A DNA stretch of 64,000 bases from Isoptericola halalbus. GTDB lineage: Bacteria; Actinomycetota; Actinomycetes; Actinomycetales; Cellulomonadaceae. The notes beneath the pieces were generated by a model. The model ran no database searches. It was not told the origin of the DNA and was given only the letters and a program-made list of their open reading frames with translations. A program made the position numbers and the translations under genes. Every line of letters begins with the position of its first letter. The first letter of the stretch is position 1. Shown here one piece after another: positions 14,843 to 23,212 of this stretch. The stretch covers positions 25,946 to 89,945 of the forward strand of contig VJZX01000013.1 of NCBI GenBank assembly GCA_009663185.1, read 5' to 3'.

Positions 14843-17332
14843 ATGACCACGTCCTCCACCCGGCCCGAGACGCCGGGCACGATCGTCGAGCTCGAGATCG
14901 GCGGGATGACCTGCGCCTCCTGCGCGATGCGCGTCGAGAAGAAGCTCAACAAGCTCGACGGCGTGACTGCGACCGTCAACTACGCGACCGAGAAGGCCCA
15001 GGTGACCGTCGCGGACGGCGTCGAGGTCGCCGCCCTGATCGCCGAGGTCGAGAAGACCGGCTACACCGCCGCCCTGCCGCGCCGCGAGCAGCCGGACGCC
15101 GGCGACACGGGCGAGACCCGCGACGGCGACGGCCCCGACGAGGAGCTCACCTCGCTCCGCCACCGGCTGGTGGGCGCCGTGGTGCTCTCCGTGCCGGTCA
15201 TCGCGATGGCGATGACCCCGGCGTTGCAGTTCACCTCCTGGCAGTGGGCGTCGCTGACGCTCGCCGCCCCCGTCGTCGTGTGGGCGGCCTGGCCGTTCCA
15301 CCGGGCCGCCTGGACCAACCTGCGCCACGGCGCGGCGACCATGGACACGCTGATCTCGCTCGGCACGACGGCGGCTCTGCTGTGGTCGGTGTATGCGCTG
15401 TTCTTCGGCACGGCGGGGACGCCGGGCATGACCCATCCGTTCGAGCTGACGATCAGCCGCAGCGACGGCGCCGCGAACATCTACCTCGAGGTCGCCGCCG
15501 GCGTGACCATGTTCATCCTCGCCGGCCGCTACTTCGAGAAGCGTTCGAAGCGGCAGGCCGGAGCAGCCCTGCGTGCACTGCTCGAGCTCGGCGCGAAGGA
15601 CGTCGCCGTGCTGCGCGACGGCGTCGAGTCGCGCGTCCCGGTGGACCAGCTGCGCGTCGGCGAGGAGTTCGTCGTCCGGCCCGGCGAGAAGATCGCGACC
15701 GACGGCGTCGTGACCTCCGGATCCTCCGCCGTCGACGTCTCGATGCTCACGGGCGAGTCCGTCCCGGTCGAGGTCGGCGCGGGCGACGCCGTGACGGGTG
15801 CGACGGTCAACGCGGGCGGCCGGCTGGTCGTGCGGGCGGCACGGGTCGGTGCCGACACGCAGCTGGCGCAGATGGCGCGCCTCGTCGAGGACGCGCAGTC
15901 CGGCAAGGCGGACGTGCAGCGCCTCGCGGACCGGATCTCCGGCGTCTTCGTGCCGATCGTCATCGCGATCGCGGTCGGGGCGCTCGGCGCCTGGATCGGC
16001 GCGGGGGCGCCGCTCTCGGCCGGGCTCACCGCGGCGGTGGCCGTGCTGATCATCGCCTGCCCGTGCGCGCTCGGGCTCGCGACGCCGACGGCGCTGCTCG
16101 TCGGCACCGGGCGCGGGGCGCAGCTGGGCATCCTCATCAAGGGTCCCGAGGTCCTCGAGTCGACACGCGCCGTCGACACCGTGGTGCTCGACAAGACCGG
16201 GACGGTGACCACCGGCCGGATGAGCCTGGTCGACGTCGTGACGGCGGCCGGCACGGACCGCGCCGAGCTGCTGCGGCTCGCCGGGGCCCTCGAGCACGCG
16301 TCCGAGCACCCGATCGCACGTGCCGTCGCCACGGCCGCGGCCGCCGAGGTCGGACCCCTGCCGGTGCTTGAGGGCTTCGCGAACGTCGAGGGCAGGGGTG
16401 TCCAGGGCGTCGTCGACGGCCACGCCGTGCTGGTCGGCCGCGAGTCCCTCCTGGCCGACTGGTCCCAGCGGCTGACGCCGGACCTGGCCGAGGCGAAGTC
16501 GCGCGCCGAGGGGCGCGGAGAGACCGCCGTGGCGGTCGGCTGGGACGGCGAGGCGCGCGGTCTGCTGGTCGTGGCCGACACGGTGAAGCCCACCAGCGCC
16601 GAGGCGGTACGGCAGCTCAAGGACCTGGGGCTGACCCCGGTCCTGCTGAGCGGCGACAACGCCGCGGTGGCGGAGCGGATCGCTGCCGACGTCGGGATCG
16701 AGCACGTCGTCGCGGAGGTCCTGCCGCAGGACAAGGTCGACGTCGTCGCGCGGCTCCAGGCAGAGGGCAAGGTCGTCGCGATGGTCGGCGACGGCGTCAA
16801 CGACGCGGCCGCACTGGCGCAGGCCGACCTCGGCCTCGCGATGGGGACGGGCACCGACGTCGCGATCGAGGCCTCGGACCTGACCCTCGTCCGCGGCGAC
16901 CTGCGCAGCGCGGCCGACGCCATCCGACTCTCCCGCCGGACGCTGGCGACGATCAGGACGAACCTCTTCTGGGCGTTCGCCTACAACGTCGCCGCCATTC
17001 CGCTGGCGGCTCTCGGCCTGCTCAACCCGATGCTCGCCGGAGCGGCGATGGCGTTCTCCAGCGTCTTTGTCGTCGGCAACAGCCTGAGACTGCGCTCCTT
17101 CCGGAGCCTGTCGCCCGGCGTGTCCGCGGCACCCGCCGTGCGACGCGCCCGGACGCCGCGGCTGACCTACCGATCCGTTCACGACGAGGGGACGCACCAT
17201 GTGCCAGCACCACGACCACGGCCATCAGCACGGCCACCAGCCCTCGCACCAGCACGCCGCTCCGGCGGATCAGCCGGGCGACGAGCTCTCCGAGTGCCCC
17301 GTCATGCCGGGCAGCATGGCGGTCAAGGCTGA
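14843..17332 (+). CDS. copA: Copper-exporting P1B-type ATPase
   Basis: Heavy-metal pump that moves Cu(I) out of the cytoplasm using ATP. Visible parts: N-terminal metal-binding domain [16 protein letters not shown] (Cys24, Cys27); actuator motif [11 protein letters not shown]; transmembrane metal site [10 protein letters not shown] (Cys406, Cys408), the P1B-1 copper signature; phosphorylation site DKTGT (Asp450); HP motif EHASEHPIA; and [10 protein letters not shown]. The conserved protein ends near [16 protein letters not shown] (about 17098). The frame then runs on for about 75 residues of Arg/Pro/Ala-rich sequence that overlaps the next gene by 134 bp, which suggests a lost stop or a frameshift near the end. 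ATG preceded by GGCGGAG. Confidence 0.93.
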   Translation: MTTSSTRPETPGTIVELEIGGMTCASCAMRVEKKLNKLDGVTATVNYATEKAQVTVADGVEVAALIAEVEKTGYTAALPRREQPDAGDTGETRDGDGPDEELTSLRHRLVGAVVLSVPVIAMAMTPALQFTSWQWASLTLAAPVVVWAAWPFHRAAWTNLRHGAATMDTLISLGTTAALLWSVYALFFGTAGTPGMTHPFELTISRSDGAANIYLEVAAGVTMFILAGRYFEKRSKRQAGAALRALLELGAKDVAVLRDGVESRVPVDQLRVGEEFVVRPGEKIATDGVVTSGSSAVDVSMLTGESVPVEVGAGDAVTGATVNAGGRLVVRAARVGADTQLAQMARLVEDAQSGKADVQRLADRISGVFVPIVIAIAVGALGAWIGAGAPLSAGLTAAVAVLIIACPCALGLATPTALLVGTGRGAQLGILIKGPEVLESTRAVDTVVLDKTGTVTTGRMSLVDVVTAAGTDRAELLRLAGALEHASEHPIARAVATAAAAEVGPLPVLEGFANVEGRGVQGVVDGHAVLVGRESLLADWSQRLTPDLAEAKSRAEGRGETAVAVGWDGEARGLLVVADTVKPTSAEAVRQLKDLGLTPVLLSGDNAAVAERIAADVGIEHVVAEVLPQDKVDVVARLQAEGKVVAMVGDGVNDAAALAQADLGLAMGTGTDVAIEASDLTLVRGDLRSAADAIRLSRRTLATIRTNLFWAFAYNVAAIPLAALGLLNPMLAGAAMAFSSVFVVGNSLRLRSFRSLSPGVSAAPAVRRARTPRLTYRSVHDEGTHHVPAPRPRPSARPPALAPARRSGGSAGRRALRVPRHAGQHGGQG

Positions 17333-17447
17333 CGCCGAGGCCGCCGGGCTCGTCCGGGCGCACGACGGACGCACGTACTGGCTGTGCTGCGCCGCGTGCG
17401 GCCCGGTGTTCGACGCCGATCCCGCGCTTGACGCGGCGGCGTCATGA
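17199..17447 (+). CDS. Small histidine-rich YHS/TRASH-like metal-binding protein
   Basis: 82 residues. The N-terminus has a dense His cluster ([19 protein letters not shown]), and the rest resembles a YHS/TRASH-type domain: [15 protein letters not shown], then [19 protein letters not shown] with cysteines suited to metal binding. Such small proteins often end copper operons and probably act as copper chaperones or buffers; this is inferred. It has its own ribosome site (GAGGGG, 17188-17193) and ATG, and overlaps the unusual tail of copA in a different frame. Confidence 0.78.
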   Translation: MCQHHDHGHQHGHQPSHQHAAPADQPGDELSECPVMPGSMAVKADAEAAGLVRAHDGRTYWLCCAACGPVFDADPALDAAAS

Positions 17448-17554
17448 CGAGGGCGGGTCGTGTCTGAGCCGGCCGCAGGCGGCGTCGCCGCCCACGCCGG
17501 AGGGACACCGAGGACGGGGAAAGAGAGGTGCGTAACAGACCGTGATCGAAACGT

Positions 17555-17582
17555 GACATTGATTCGGAACTCCGCTACGGTT
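17555..17582 (+). promoter_or_regulatory. Promoter of the second riboswitch-peptidase module
   Basis: TGACAT (17555-17560) and TACGGT (17577-17582), 16 bp apart, the same hexamers as at 12419-12447 with 17 of 20 or so identical bases just upstream. The 17448-17554 stretch before it shows no gene. Confidence 0.55.
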
Positions 17583-17611
17583 TCAACCACTCGTCGGGTG
17601 ACCACCCGTCG

Positions 17612-17796
17612 AGGCTTCGACCGGACGCCGAGTCCTGCCACCGGTCGGGGACCCCCTGACAGACACGGCAGGAGCGGGGGAACCACCTTCGGGCGCCAGA
17701 GATGGCGTCCTTGGGGTGAAGCCCGAGGGACCTCGGTCCCGACGGCCGGGTGCTTTCTCCCACCCGAACCCGACAGCTCACCTCGTAGGCGACAGG
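17612..17796 (+). promoter_or_regulatory. c-di-AMP riboswitch (ydaO-yuaA class), copy 2
   Basis: Same conserved blocks as copy 1: GGACGCCGAGTCCTGCCACC, GGCAGGAGCGGGGGAACCAC, TTGGGGTGAAGCCC, then the TCTCCCACCCGAACCCGACA block and GCTCACCTCGTAGGCGACAG. It directly precedes the ribosome site AGGAGAGGG of the second NlpC/P60 gene. Several stems differ in sequence but keep pairing, for example the CGCCAGAGATGGCG loop here against the ACACGGTGT loop in copy 1, which supports a conserved RNA structure. Confidence 0.92.
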
Positions 17797-17807
17797 AGAG
17801 GGAACAC

Positions 17808-18581
17808 GTGAACGAAGTACCCACGCGCGCCCGGCACCGCGCCGCGCGCCGTCCGCTCACGCCGATCAGCAAGCTCGCCCAGGACGTCAGCTCCTCGACC
17901 ACCGGCCGCCGCGCCGCCGTCGTCGCCGCCGCCGGTGGTCTTCTGATGTCGACGTTCACCACCGCCACGGCCGCCCATGCCGCACCTGTCGCCGACGACG
18001 CGGCGAACAAGCTCAACACCGTCGACCTCGGTGCCCTGACCGACCAGGCCCGCGCGGCCCTCGAGGCGGCCCCCGTCGTCACGGTCGCGAACGACGCGAA
18101 GGTCTCGGTCGACACCCTCAGCCTCAAGAAGGTCGAGAACGCGATCACCCCGGCTCCTGAGCCGGAGCCCGAGCCGGAGCCCGAGCCCGAGCCCGTCGAG
18201 ACCACGACCGAGGTCAGCGTCGCGGCGTCGTCGTCGATCGGTGACCAGGTCGCGTCGCTCGCCCAGCGCTACATCGGCACCCCGTACGTGGTCGGCGGCG
18301 CCAGCCCGTCCGGCTTCGACTGCTCGGGTCTCATCACGTACGTCTACTCGCAGTTCGGCGTCTCGCTCCCGCGTACGTCGAGCGACATGCGTTACGCCAG
18401 CAACGTGACGGTCGTCTCGGCGTCCGAGGCGCAGCCGGGCGACCTCATCTGGTCGCCGGGCCACATCTCGATCTACATCGGAGGCGGCCAGCAGGTCGAG
18501 GCGACCCGTCCCGGTGGCTGGATCGTCCGTCAGAGCAGCCTCTGGCAGTCGAGCCCGACCTTCCTGCGCGTCGACAGCTGA
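17808..18581 (+). CDS. Secreted NlpC/P60 cell-wall peptidase, copy 2
   Basis: Paralog of the gene at 12673, 257 residues. Export signal GRRAAVVAAAGGLLMSTF...AHAAP, a helical spacer, a longer linker of seven Glu-Pro pairs (near residues 122-138), then the C40 catalytic domain with FDCSGL (Cys172) and PGHISIY (His219). Predicted to cut peptidoglycan stem peptides. The open frame extends upstream through the riboswitch, but the GTG at 17808 follows AGGAGAGGG and matches the start of the paralog. It ends in a strong terminator. Riboswitch control ties it to c-di-AMP, as for copy 1. Confidence 0.92.
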   Translation: MNEVPTRARHRAARRPLTPISKLAQDVSSSTTGRRAAVVAAAGGLLMSTFTTATAAHAAPVADDAANKLNTVDLGALTDQARAALEAAPVVTVANDAKVSVDTLSLKKVENAITPAPEPEPEPEPEPEPVETTTEVSVAASSSIGDQVASLAQRYIGTPYVVGGASPSGFDCSGLITYVYSQFGVSLPRTSSDMRYASNVTVVSASEAQPGDLIWSPGHISIYIGGGQQVEATRPGGWIVRQSSLWQSSPTFLRVDS

Positions 18582-18593
18582 CGACTTCTTCAT

Positions 18594-18660
18594 CATGGGC
18601 GCGGCCCCCGGCCCTGCTCGTCCGGCATCGCGCCGGCGGCAGGCGGGGGCCGCGCCCATG
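18594..18660 (+). terminator. Strong terminator hairpin of NlpC/P60 copy 2
   Basis: CATGGGCGCGGCCCCCG (18594-18610) and its exact inverse complement at 18644-18660 form a 17-bp perfect stem around a GC-rich loop that itself can fold. It starts 12 bp after the stop codon. Confidence 0.8.
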
Positions 18661-18786
18661 TGCGCAGCACCCTGATGTGTGGCGCGCCGCGCGCGCTTTG
18701 CTGTGCCTTGGTGTGCCTTTCGCTACGCTTGAACGGCGACGGGTCCCCGAGGCAGTGGTCCCGGTCACGCAGACGGGAGGCGTGAG

Positions 18787-19734
18787 ATGACACGACCGGA
18801 GGTCGTCCTGGTGGGCGTCGACGGTTCGGCGGCGAGCCTGCACGCGTTGGACTGGGCGACGGCGTACGCGAGGCGTGTGGGGTGGTCCCTGCACATGGTG
18901 TGCAGCTACTCGCTGCCGTCCTTCACGGCGGCGTCGCTCGACGGCGGCTACGCGGCGCTCGACGACACGGCGATCCAGGAGGGTGCCAAGGCGGTTCTGG
19001 CCGAGGCGCAGGCTCGGGTCGCGGACAGCGGCGTCCCGGTGACGGCGACGGTCGCGACCGGCGACGCCGCCGGCGTGCTGGTCGAGATGTCCAAGGAGCA
19101 TGGCCTGGCGGTGGTCGGGACGCGGGGCCGTGGTGGCTTCACGGAGCGGCTGCTCGGGACGGTGTCGTCGGCGCTGCCCGCTCACGCGCACTGCCCCACG
19201 GTGGTCGTGCCGCACCGGGCCTCAGAGGGATCGGTCGACCCGAACCGTCGTGACGGCGACATGATCCAGGAGGTGCGCCGCATCGTCGTCGGCGTCGACG
19301 GATCACCCTCCGCCGAGGTGGCCCTCCGGCACGCCGTGGCGCAGGCGAAGGTCTGGGAGGCGGAGCTCGTCGCCGTGGCGGGCGTGCCCCTCGGCAGCGG
19401 GGCGGGGATCCTGGCGTGGCTGCCCTCGCAGATCGACCACGAGCAGGTGCTCGCAGACATCAAGGCCGGTCTGGACGCCATCGTCGACCGGTTCGAGGCC
19501 GAGAACCCGGGCATGACGATCAAGCGGCACGTGCTCGACGGCTCGGGGGCCGAGCTGTTGACGGAGTTCTCCGCGGCGGCCGATCTCATCGTCGTGGGCT
19601 CGCGCGGGCGCGGCGGCTTCCGCGGGCTGCTGCTGGGCTCCACGAGCCAGGCGGTGCTGCACCATTCCCAGTGCCCCGTGCTGGTCGTGACCCGCAAGTG
19701 CGACGAGGAGCTCCGCGAAGACGAGGTTGCCTGA
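18787..19734 (+). CDS. Tandem universal stress protein (two UspA domains)
   Basis: 315 residues made of two Usp domains (about 1-148 and 160-305). Each has the ATP-binding pattern: VLVGVDGSAAS with GTRGRGGFTERLLGTVSSAL in the first, and IVVGVDGSPSA with GSRGRGGFRGLLLGSTSQAV in the second, so both can bind ATP. Tandem Usps are abundant in Actinobacteria and respond to hypoxia, stationary phase and stress. The ATG is preceded by GGGAGGCG. The gene runs alone, with a terminator upstream and a long palindrome immediately after its stop. Confidence 0.92.
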   Translation: MTRPEVVLVGVDGSAASLHALDWATAYARRVGWSLHMVCSYSLPSFTAASLDGGYAALDDTAIQEGAKAVLAEAQARVADSGVPVTATVATGDAAGVLVEMSKEHGLAVVGTRGRGGFTERLLGTVSSALPAHAHCPTVVVPHRASEGSVDPNRRDGDMIQEVRRIVVGVDGSPSAEVALRHAVAQAKVWEAELVAVAGVPLGSGAGILAWLPSQIDHEQVLADIKAGLDAIVDRFEAENPGMTIKRHVLDGSGAELLTEFSAAADLIVVGSRGRGGFRGLLLGSTSQAVLHHSQCPVLVVTRKCDEELREDEVA

Positions 19735-19735
19735 T

Positions 19736-19797
19736 GTTGTGAGCGGGCTGTTGGCCCACTCTCGCACGCTCTAGTGGGCCAAAAGCCCGCTCACAAC
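19736..19797. repeat. Intergenic palindrome family, copy 1
   Basis: GTTGTGAGCGGGCTGTTGG and the rest of the left arm (19736-19760) pair with the right arm at 19773-19797, 25 bp each with one mismatch, around CTCGCACGCTCT. It lies between convergent genes and contains the stop codon of the endonuclease-fold gene (19791). Three related copies are at 20765, 25605 and 63881. Can act as a two-way terminator. Confidence 0.85.
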
Positions 19798-20708
19798 CGC
19801 ACGCGGCGCACCGTGGCGCGGTGGATCGCCGAACGGACGCGATCGATGAGCCCCGCGGGGTCGTGAGTGATGTCGTCAGCGACGACGACGATGACCGTCC
19901 ACCCGAGCTCCTCGAGCCGGCGACGCCGCTGGATGTCGTCTCGCCACTGCGCCTTGTCGGTGCGGTGCTGGTCACCGTCGTACTCGATGGCGATCCTGTA
20001 CTGCGGGTAGAACATGTCGACGCGCTTGACGTAGTCGCCGTCGGGCGCCCACACGATCTCGTTGACGACGGGGCACGGCAGGTTGGCGGCGACGAGCAGC
20101 AGGCGGGTGCGCGTCTCCATGACGGAGTCGGTGCCCGGGCGCATGCGCCCGATCTGCTCGCGCACCTGGACGATGCCCTTGACCTTGTGCGTGCGCTCGG
20201 CCAGGTCGGTCAGCTCGGCGATCGTGGTGCGCCGGCTCTTGCGGCGCATCATCGCGTCGCCGAGCACCACGACGTCGTCGGGCAGACGCAGGCCGGTCGC
20301 GACGTGCACGAACGTCTGGGCAGGCGAGGTCACCAGCAGGTCGCCGACCTTGACCGTCGCGAGGAAGGACTGCCGAGACCAGTGCGCGACGACGCCATCC
20401 CGGTCCGGGCGTGCGTCCGGGTCCCGGGTGACGACGTGGACGTCCTCGTCGTCCTCCAGGGTCCAGGGAACGTCGATGCCGAGCAGGCGCAGGGCGGTCA
20501 CATGGCTGAACGCGACCCCGTCGTCGAGCACCTCTGCGAGGGCACGACACCGGGTCGCCAGTTCGTCGGAGGCCCCGGCCGGCAGGCGCACCCCGGTGAA
20601 CGGTACTTGCCAGGTCTTGGAGCGCAGGCGCTTGCGCGTCAGCCCCGAGCGGAGTGCGTCGCGCACGGTGATCGGCGCGTCGGGTTCGTCAGGGATGGGT
20701 CTGAGCAT
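19791..20708 (-). CDS. Endonuclease-fold protein (DUF559) with AbiEi-like N-terminal region
   Basis: 305 residues. The C-terminal 100 residues show the DUF559/VSR-like nuclease pattern: VDMFYPQYRIAIEYDGDQH followed by RRRRLEELGWTVIVV, where the Asp, Glu-Tyr-Asp-Gly and His are candidate catalytic residues. The N-terminal part (ITVRDALRSGLTRKRLR, then GVRLP and AFSHVTALRLLG) resembles the winged-helix region of AbiEi-type antitoxin proteins. Actinobacterial genomes carry many such genes, mostly uncharacterised; a defence or DNA-repair role is only a suggestion. The ATG at 20708 begins the recognisable protein. The gene is bracketed by two copies of the intergenic palindrome. Confidence 0.78.
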   Translation of the reverse strand: MLRPIPDEPDAPITVRDALRSGLTRKRLRSKTWQVPFTGVRLPAGASDELATRCRALAEVLDDGVAFSHVTALRLLGIDVPWTLEDDEDVHVVTRDPDARPDRDGVVAHWSRQSFLATVKVGDLLVTSPAQTFVHVATGLRLPDDVVVLGDAMMRRKSRRTTIAELTDLAERTHKVKGIVQVREQIGRMRPGTDSVMETRTRLLLVAANLPCPVVNEIVWAPDGDYVKRVDMFYPQYRIAIEYDGDQHRTDKAQWRDDIQRRRRLEELGWTVIVVVADDITHDPAGLIDRVRSAIHRATVRRVRL

Positions 20709-20764
20709 GCATCGCAGGGTGCCCGAACGCAGGCCAACCCCGCCGCGGCTATCCACAGCCCCCG

Positions 20765-20820
20765 TGTGAGCGGACGTTGGCCCACTCTCGCTCGCGAGAG
20801 TGGGCCCAAGTCCGCTCACA
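20765..20820. repeat. Intergenic palindrome family, copy 2
   Basis: TGTGAGCGGACGTTGGCCCA begins the left arm, and the element folds on itself through CTCTCGCTCGCGAGAG in the centre to TCCGCTCACA at 20820. The arms are near perfect over 56 bp. It lies between two minus-strand genes, upstream of the endonuclease-fold gene and just after the stop of the ABC permease. Confidence 0.85.
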
Positions 20821-20830
20821 GCGACGAGGG

Positions 20831-21664
20831 TCAGCGGCGGGTGCGGTAGAGGTGCATCGTGATGGGCCCGAACACGGCGGTGAGCACTACGGCCGAGATG
20901 AGCACCCACACGATCTCGCCCCCGTCGGGCTGCCCGGCCATGAGCCCTCGCACGGCCGTGACCAGGTGCGACACCGGGTTGATGTCGACGAAGCGCTGGA
21001 GCGCCGTCGGCATGGTCGACGGGTCCACGAAGATGTTCGACGCGAACGTGAGCGGCATGAGCACCATCATCGACACGCCCATCACCGCGTTCGGCGTGCG
21101 CAGCAGCAGGCCCAGGATCGTGAAGATCCAGCTCAGCGAGAACGCGAACACGAGCAGCAGCGCCACGCCCAGCAGCACGCCGACCGCGCCGCCGTCGGGC
21201 CGGAAGCCGATGATGAGCCCCAGCCCGATGCACATGACCGACGCGACCGAGTACCGCACCGTGTCACCGAGCAGTGCGCCCACGATCGGAGCCGGCCGCC
21301 AGATCGGCAGCGAGCGGAACCGGTCGAACACGCCCTTGGTGATGTCGGTGTTGAGCGTGTAGCCCGTATATACGGTCACGATCACGATCGTCTGCACCAG
21401 GATCCCGGGCAGCAGGAACTGGATGTACGCGGTCGTCGAGCCGGCCAGCGCCCCGCCGAACAGGTAGGTGAACATCAGTGTGAAGATGACGGGCGTGACG
21501 AGGACGTCGAACAGCTGCTCGGGCACGTGCTTGATCTTGAGCAGCGCGCGCCAGCCGAACGTCAGTGTCGTCGACAGGGCCGACGGGCGTGCCGGGCGCT
21601 CGCTCAGCGCCACGGCCTGACGCAGGCTCGTGGTGGTCACTCGGGCCTCGGCGGACGTGGTCAT
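20831..21664 (-). CDS. ABC-2 type transporter permease (DrrB-like)
   Basis: Membrane subunit of an ABC exporter, 277 residues with about six helices. The pattern [20 protein letters not shown] and LFGGALAG near the N-terminus, then [19 protein letters not shown] between helices 2 and 3, is characteristic of DrrB/ABC-2 permeases for drugs or lipids. Its start overlaps the ATPase stop by ATGA (21661-21664), so the two are coupled and likely form a heterotetramer. No biosynthetic genes are adjacent to reveal the substrate. It ends ten bases after a long palindrome. Confidence 0.9.
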   Translation of the reverse strand: MTTSAEARVTTTSLRQAVALSERPARPSALSTTLTFGWRALLKIKHVPEQLFDVLVTPVIFTLMFTYLFGGALAGSTTAYIQFLLPGILVQTIVIVTVYTGYTLNTDITKGVFDRFRSLPIWRPAPIVGALLGDTVRYSVASVMCIGLGLIIGFRPDGGAVGVLLGVALLLVFAFSLSWIFTILGLLLRTPNAVMGVSMMVLMPLTFASNIFVDPSTMPTALQRFVDINPVSHLVTAVRGLMAGQPDGGEIVWVLISAVVLTAVFGPITMHLYRTRR

Positions 21665-22752
21665 CGGGACACCTCCTCTGCAGCGACGGTCTCCCGCTCG
21701 CGGTCGCCGTCGGAGTCCTCGTCGGGCAGCGGCTTGCCCGTGATCGTCAGGAACACCTCGTCGAGGCTCGGCTGCCCGAGCGTGAACTCCGGCACCGCGA
21801 TCCCCGCCTCGTCCAGGGCGGGGAGGATCTGCGCGACGGCGTGCGCGCCGTGGTCGGGCACGCGCGCGGTCAGCGCGTACGGGTCGGTCGGCAGCGTCGG
21901 CTCGGTCCCCAGCAGTCGCTCGACGACGACGGCCGCCTGCGCGCGCTGCGTGGCGTCGGCCAGGCGCATGGTCACCGAGCCCTGGCCGACCGACCGCTTG
22001 AGCTCGGTCGACGTGCCCTCGGCGATGACCTTGCCGTGGTCGATGACGGCGATGCGGTCGGCGAGCTGGTCCGCCTCCTCGAGGTACTGCGTGGTCAGCA
22101 GCACGGTCGCCCCGTCCTCGACGAGCACGCGCACGATGTCCCAGACCTGGTTGCGGCTGCGCGGGTCGAGCCCAGTGGTCGGCTCGTCGAGGAACAGCAC
22201 GCGCGGCGCGAGGACGAGCGACGCCGCGAGGTCGATCCGCCGTCGCATGCCGCCCGAGTAGGTCTTGACCTGCCGCGCGCCCGCGTCCGAGAGGCTGAAC
22301 GCCTCGAGCAGGCCGGCGACGCGACGTCGCGCTGCCGCGCCCTTGAAGCCGTAGAGGCGCGCGAGCATGAGCAGGTTCTCGACGCCGGTGAGGTCCTCGT
22401 CGACCGAGGCGTACTGCCCGGTGAGCCCGACGGCGGCCCGCACGGCGTCGGCATCGCGGGTGACGTCGTGGCCCAGCACGCGGGCCGTGCCGGCGTCGGG
22501 CTGGAGCAGCGTCGCGAGCATCCGCACGACCGTCGTCTTGCCGGCGCCGTTCGGTCCGAGCAGGCCGAAGACGCTTCCCGTCGGGATCGCGAGGTCGATG
22601 CCGTCGACAGCCTTGGTGACCTTCTTGCCGGACGTGAAGTGCTTGACGAGGCCGGTCGCCTCGACGGCGAGGTTCGGGCGGGTCGCGCCCGCCGGGGTGT
22701 GGCTCGCGACCTGCGTGTGGTTCGCGCGCTGCTCGATCGTGTCGTCGGACAT
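21661..22752 (-). CDS. ABC transporter ATP-binding protein (DrrA-like)
   Basis: 363-residue ATPase partner of the downstream permease. Walker [11 protein letters not shown]-loop region, signature YSGGM, Walker [13 protein letters not shown] and the H-loop TTQYLEEAD are all in place. The C-terminal 80 residues form the DrrA-type extension ([12 protein letters not shown]...[19 protein letters not shown]). An N-terminal stretch of about 28 residues precedes the domain. The likely role is ATP-driven export of a drug, glycolipid or metabolite. The GntR-type regulator upstream is separated by about 60 bp and transcribed in the same direction. Confidence 0.92.
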   Translation of the reverse strand: MSDDTIEQRANHTQVASHTPAGATRPNLAVEATGLVKHFTSGKKVTKAVDGIDLAIPTGSVFGLLGPNGAGKTTVVRMLATLLQPDAGTARVLGHDVTRDADAVRAAVGLTGQYASVDEDLTGVENLLMLARLYGFKGAAARRRVAGLLEAFSLSDAGARQVKTYSGGMRRRIDLAASLVLAPRVLFLDEPTTGLDPRSRNQVWDIVRVLVEDGATVLLTTQYLEEADQLADRIAVIDHGKVIAEGTSTELKRSVGQGSVTMRLADATQRAQAAVVVERLLGTEPTLPTDPYALTARVPDHGAHAVAQILPALDEAGIAVPEFTLGQPSLDEVFLTITGKPLPDEDSDGDRERETVAAEEVSR

Positions 22753-22816
22753 CAGGGGATCCCCTTCGTGTGGCTTGGATCACGCTAAGACGTACGACGC
22801 GCCACCGACAGGGAAT

Positions 22817-23212
22817 TCATCGCTCGGCGTAGGGCTCGCGCAGCACCCCGCGGACCATGTCGAGGATCGCGTCGTCGTCGAGGCCCGACGCGCGGGCACG
22901 AGCCACGAGGCGCCGCACGTCCTCGACCAGCGGTTCGCGCGCGGGTTCGCGGCCCTGCCCGCGCGACGCCGCGCCGTCGGCGACCGCCGTGCCGGTCCGA
23001 CGTCGGGACGTCACGACGCCGGACGCCTCGAGCTCGCGGTACGCGCGCTGCACGGTCCCGACGGCGATGCCGAGGTCGCGCGCGAGGTCGCGCGACGCCG
23101 GCAGGCGGTCGCCGGGCGCGAGCGCGCCGACCGCGACGAGCCCCGCGACCTGGCTGCGGATCTGCTCGTAGACGGGTGTGGGGGAGGTGAGGTCGACGGT
23201 GATGTCGCTCAT
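22817..23212 (-). CDS. GntR-family regulator, YtrA subfamily
   Basis: 131 residues: an N-terminal GntR winged helix (PVYEQIRSQVAGLVAVGALAPGDRLPASRDLA...GTVQRAYRELEASGVV) and a short helical C-terminal domain, the YtrA pattern. YtrA-type proteins repress ABC or membrane-protein operons in response to envelope stress. It overlaps the upstream membrane-protein gene by ATGA (23209-23212), and a likely operator (CAATGA-N6-TCATTG) lies before that gene, so it probably represses its own operon. Confidence 0.9.
   Translation of the reverse strand: MSDITVDLTSPTPVYEQIRSQVAGLVAVGALAPGDRLPASRDLARDLGIAVGTVQRAYRELEASGVVTSRRRTGTAVADGAASRGQGREPAREPLVEDVRRLVARARASGLDDDAILDMVRGVLREPYAER

Noticed and set aside
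14693..17200. An 835-codon open frame on the minus strand opposite copA
   Set aside because: It is the antisense of the copper ATPase; composition is His/Arg/Gly-rich without any fold-like pattern. Long antisense frames are common in high-G+C genes.
20831..22783. One long minus-strand frame joining the ABC permease to sequence over the ATPase gene
   Set aside because: The upstream part is an out-of-frame shadow of the ATPase; the permease starts at 21664 with an ATGA overlap.
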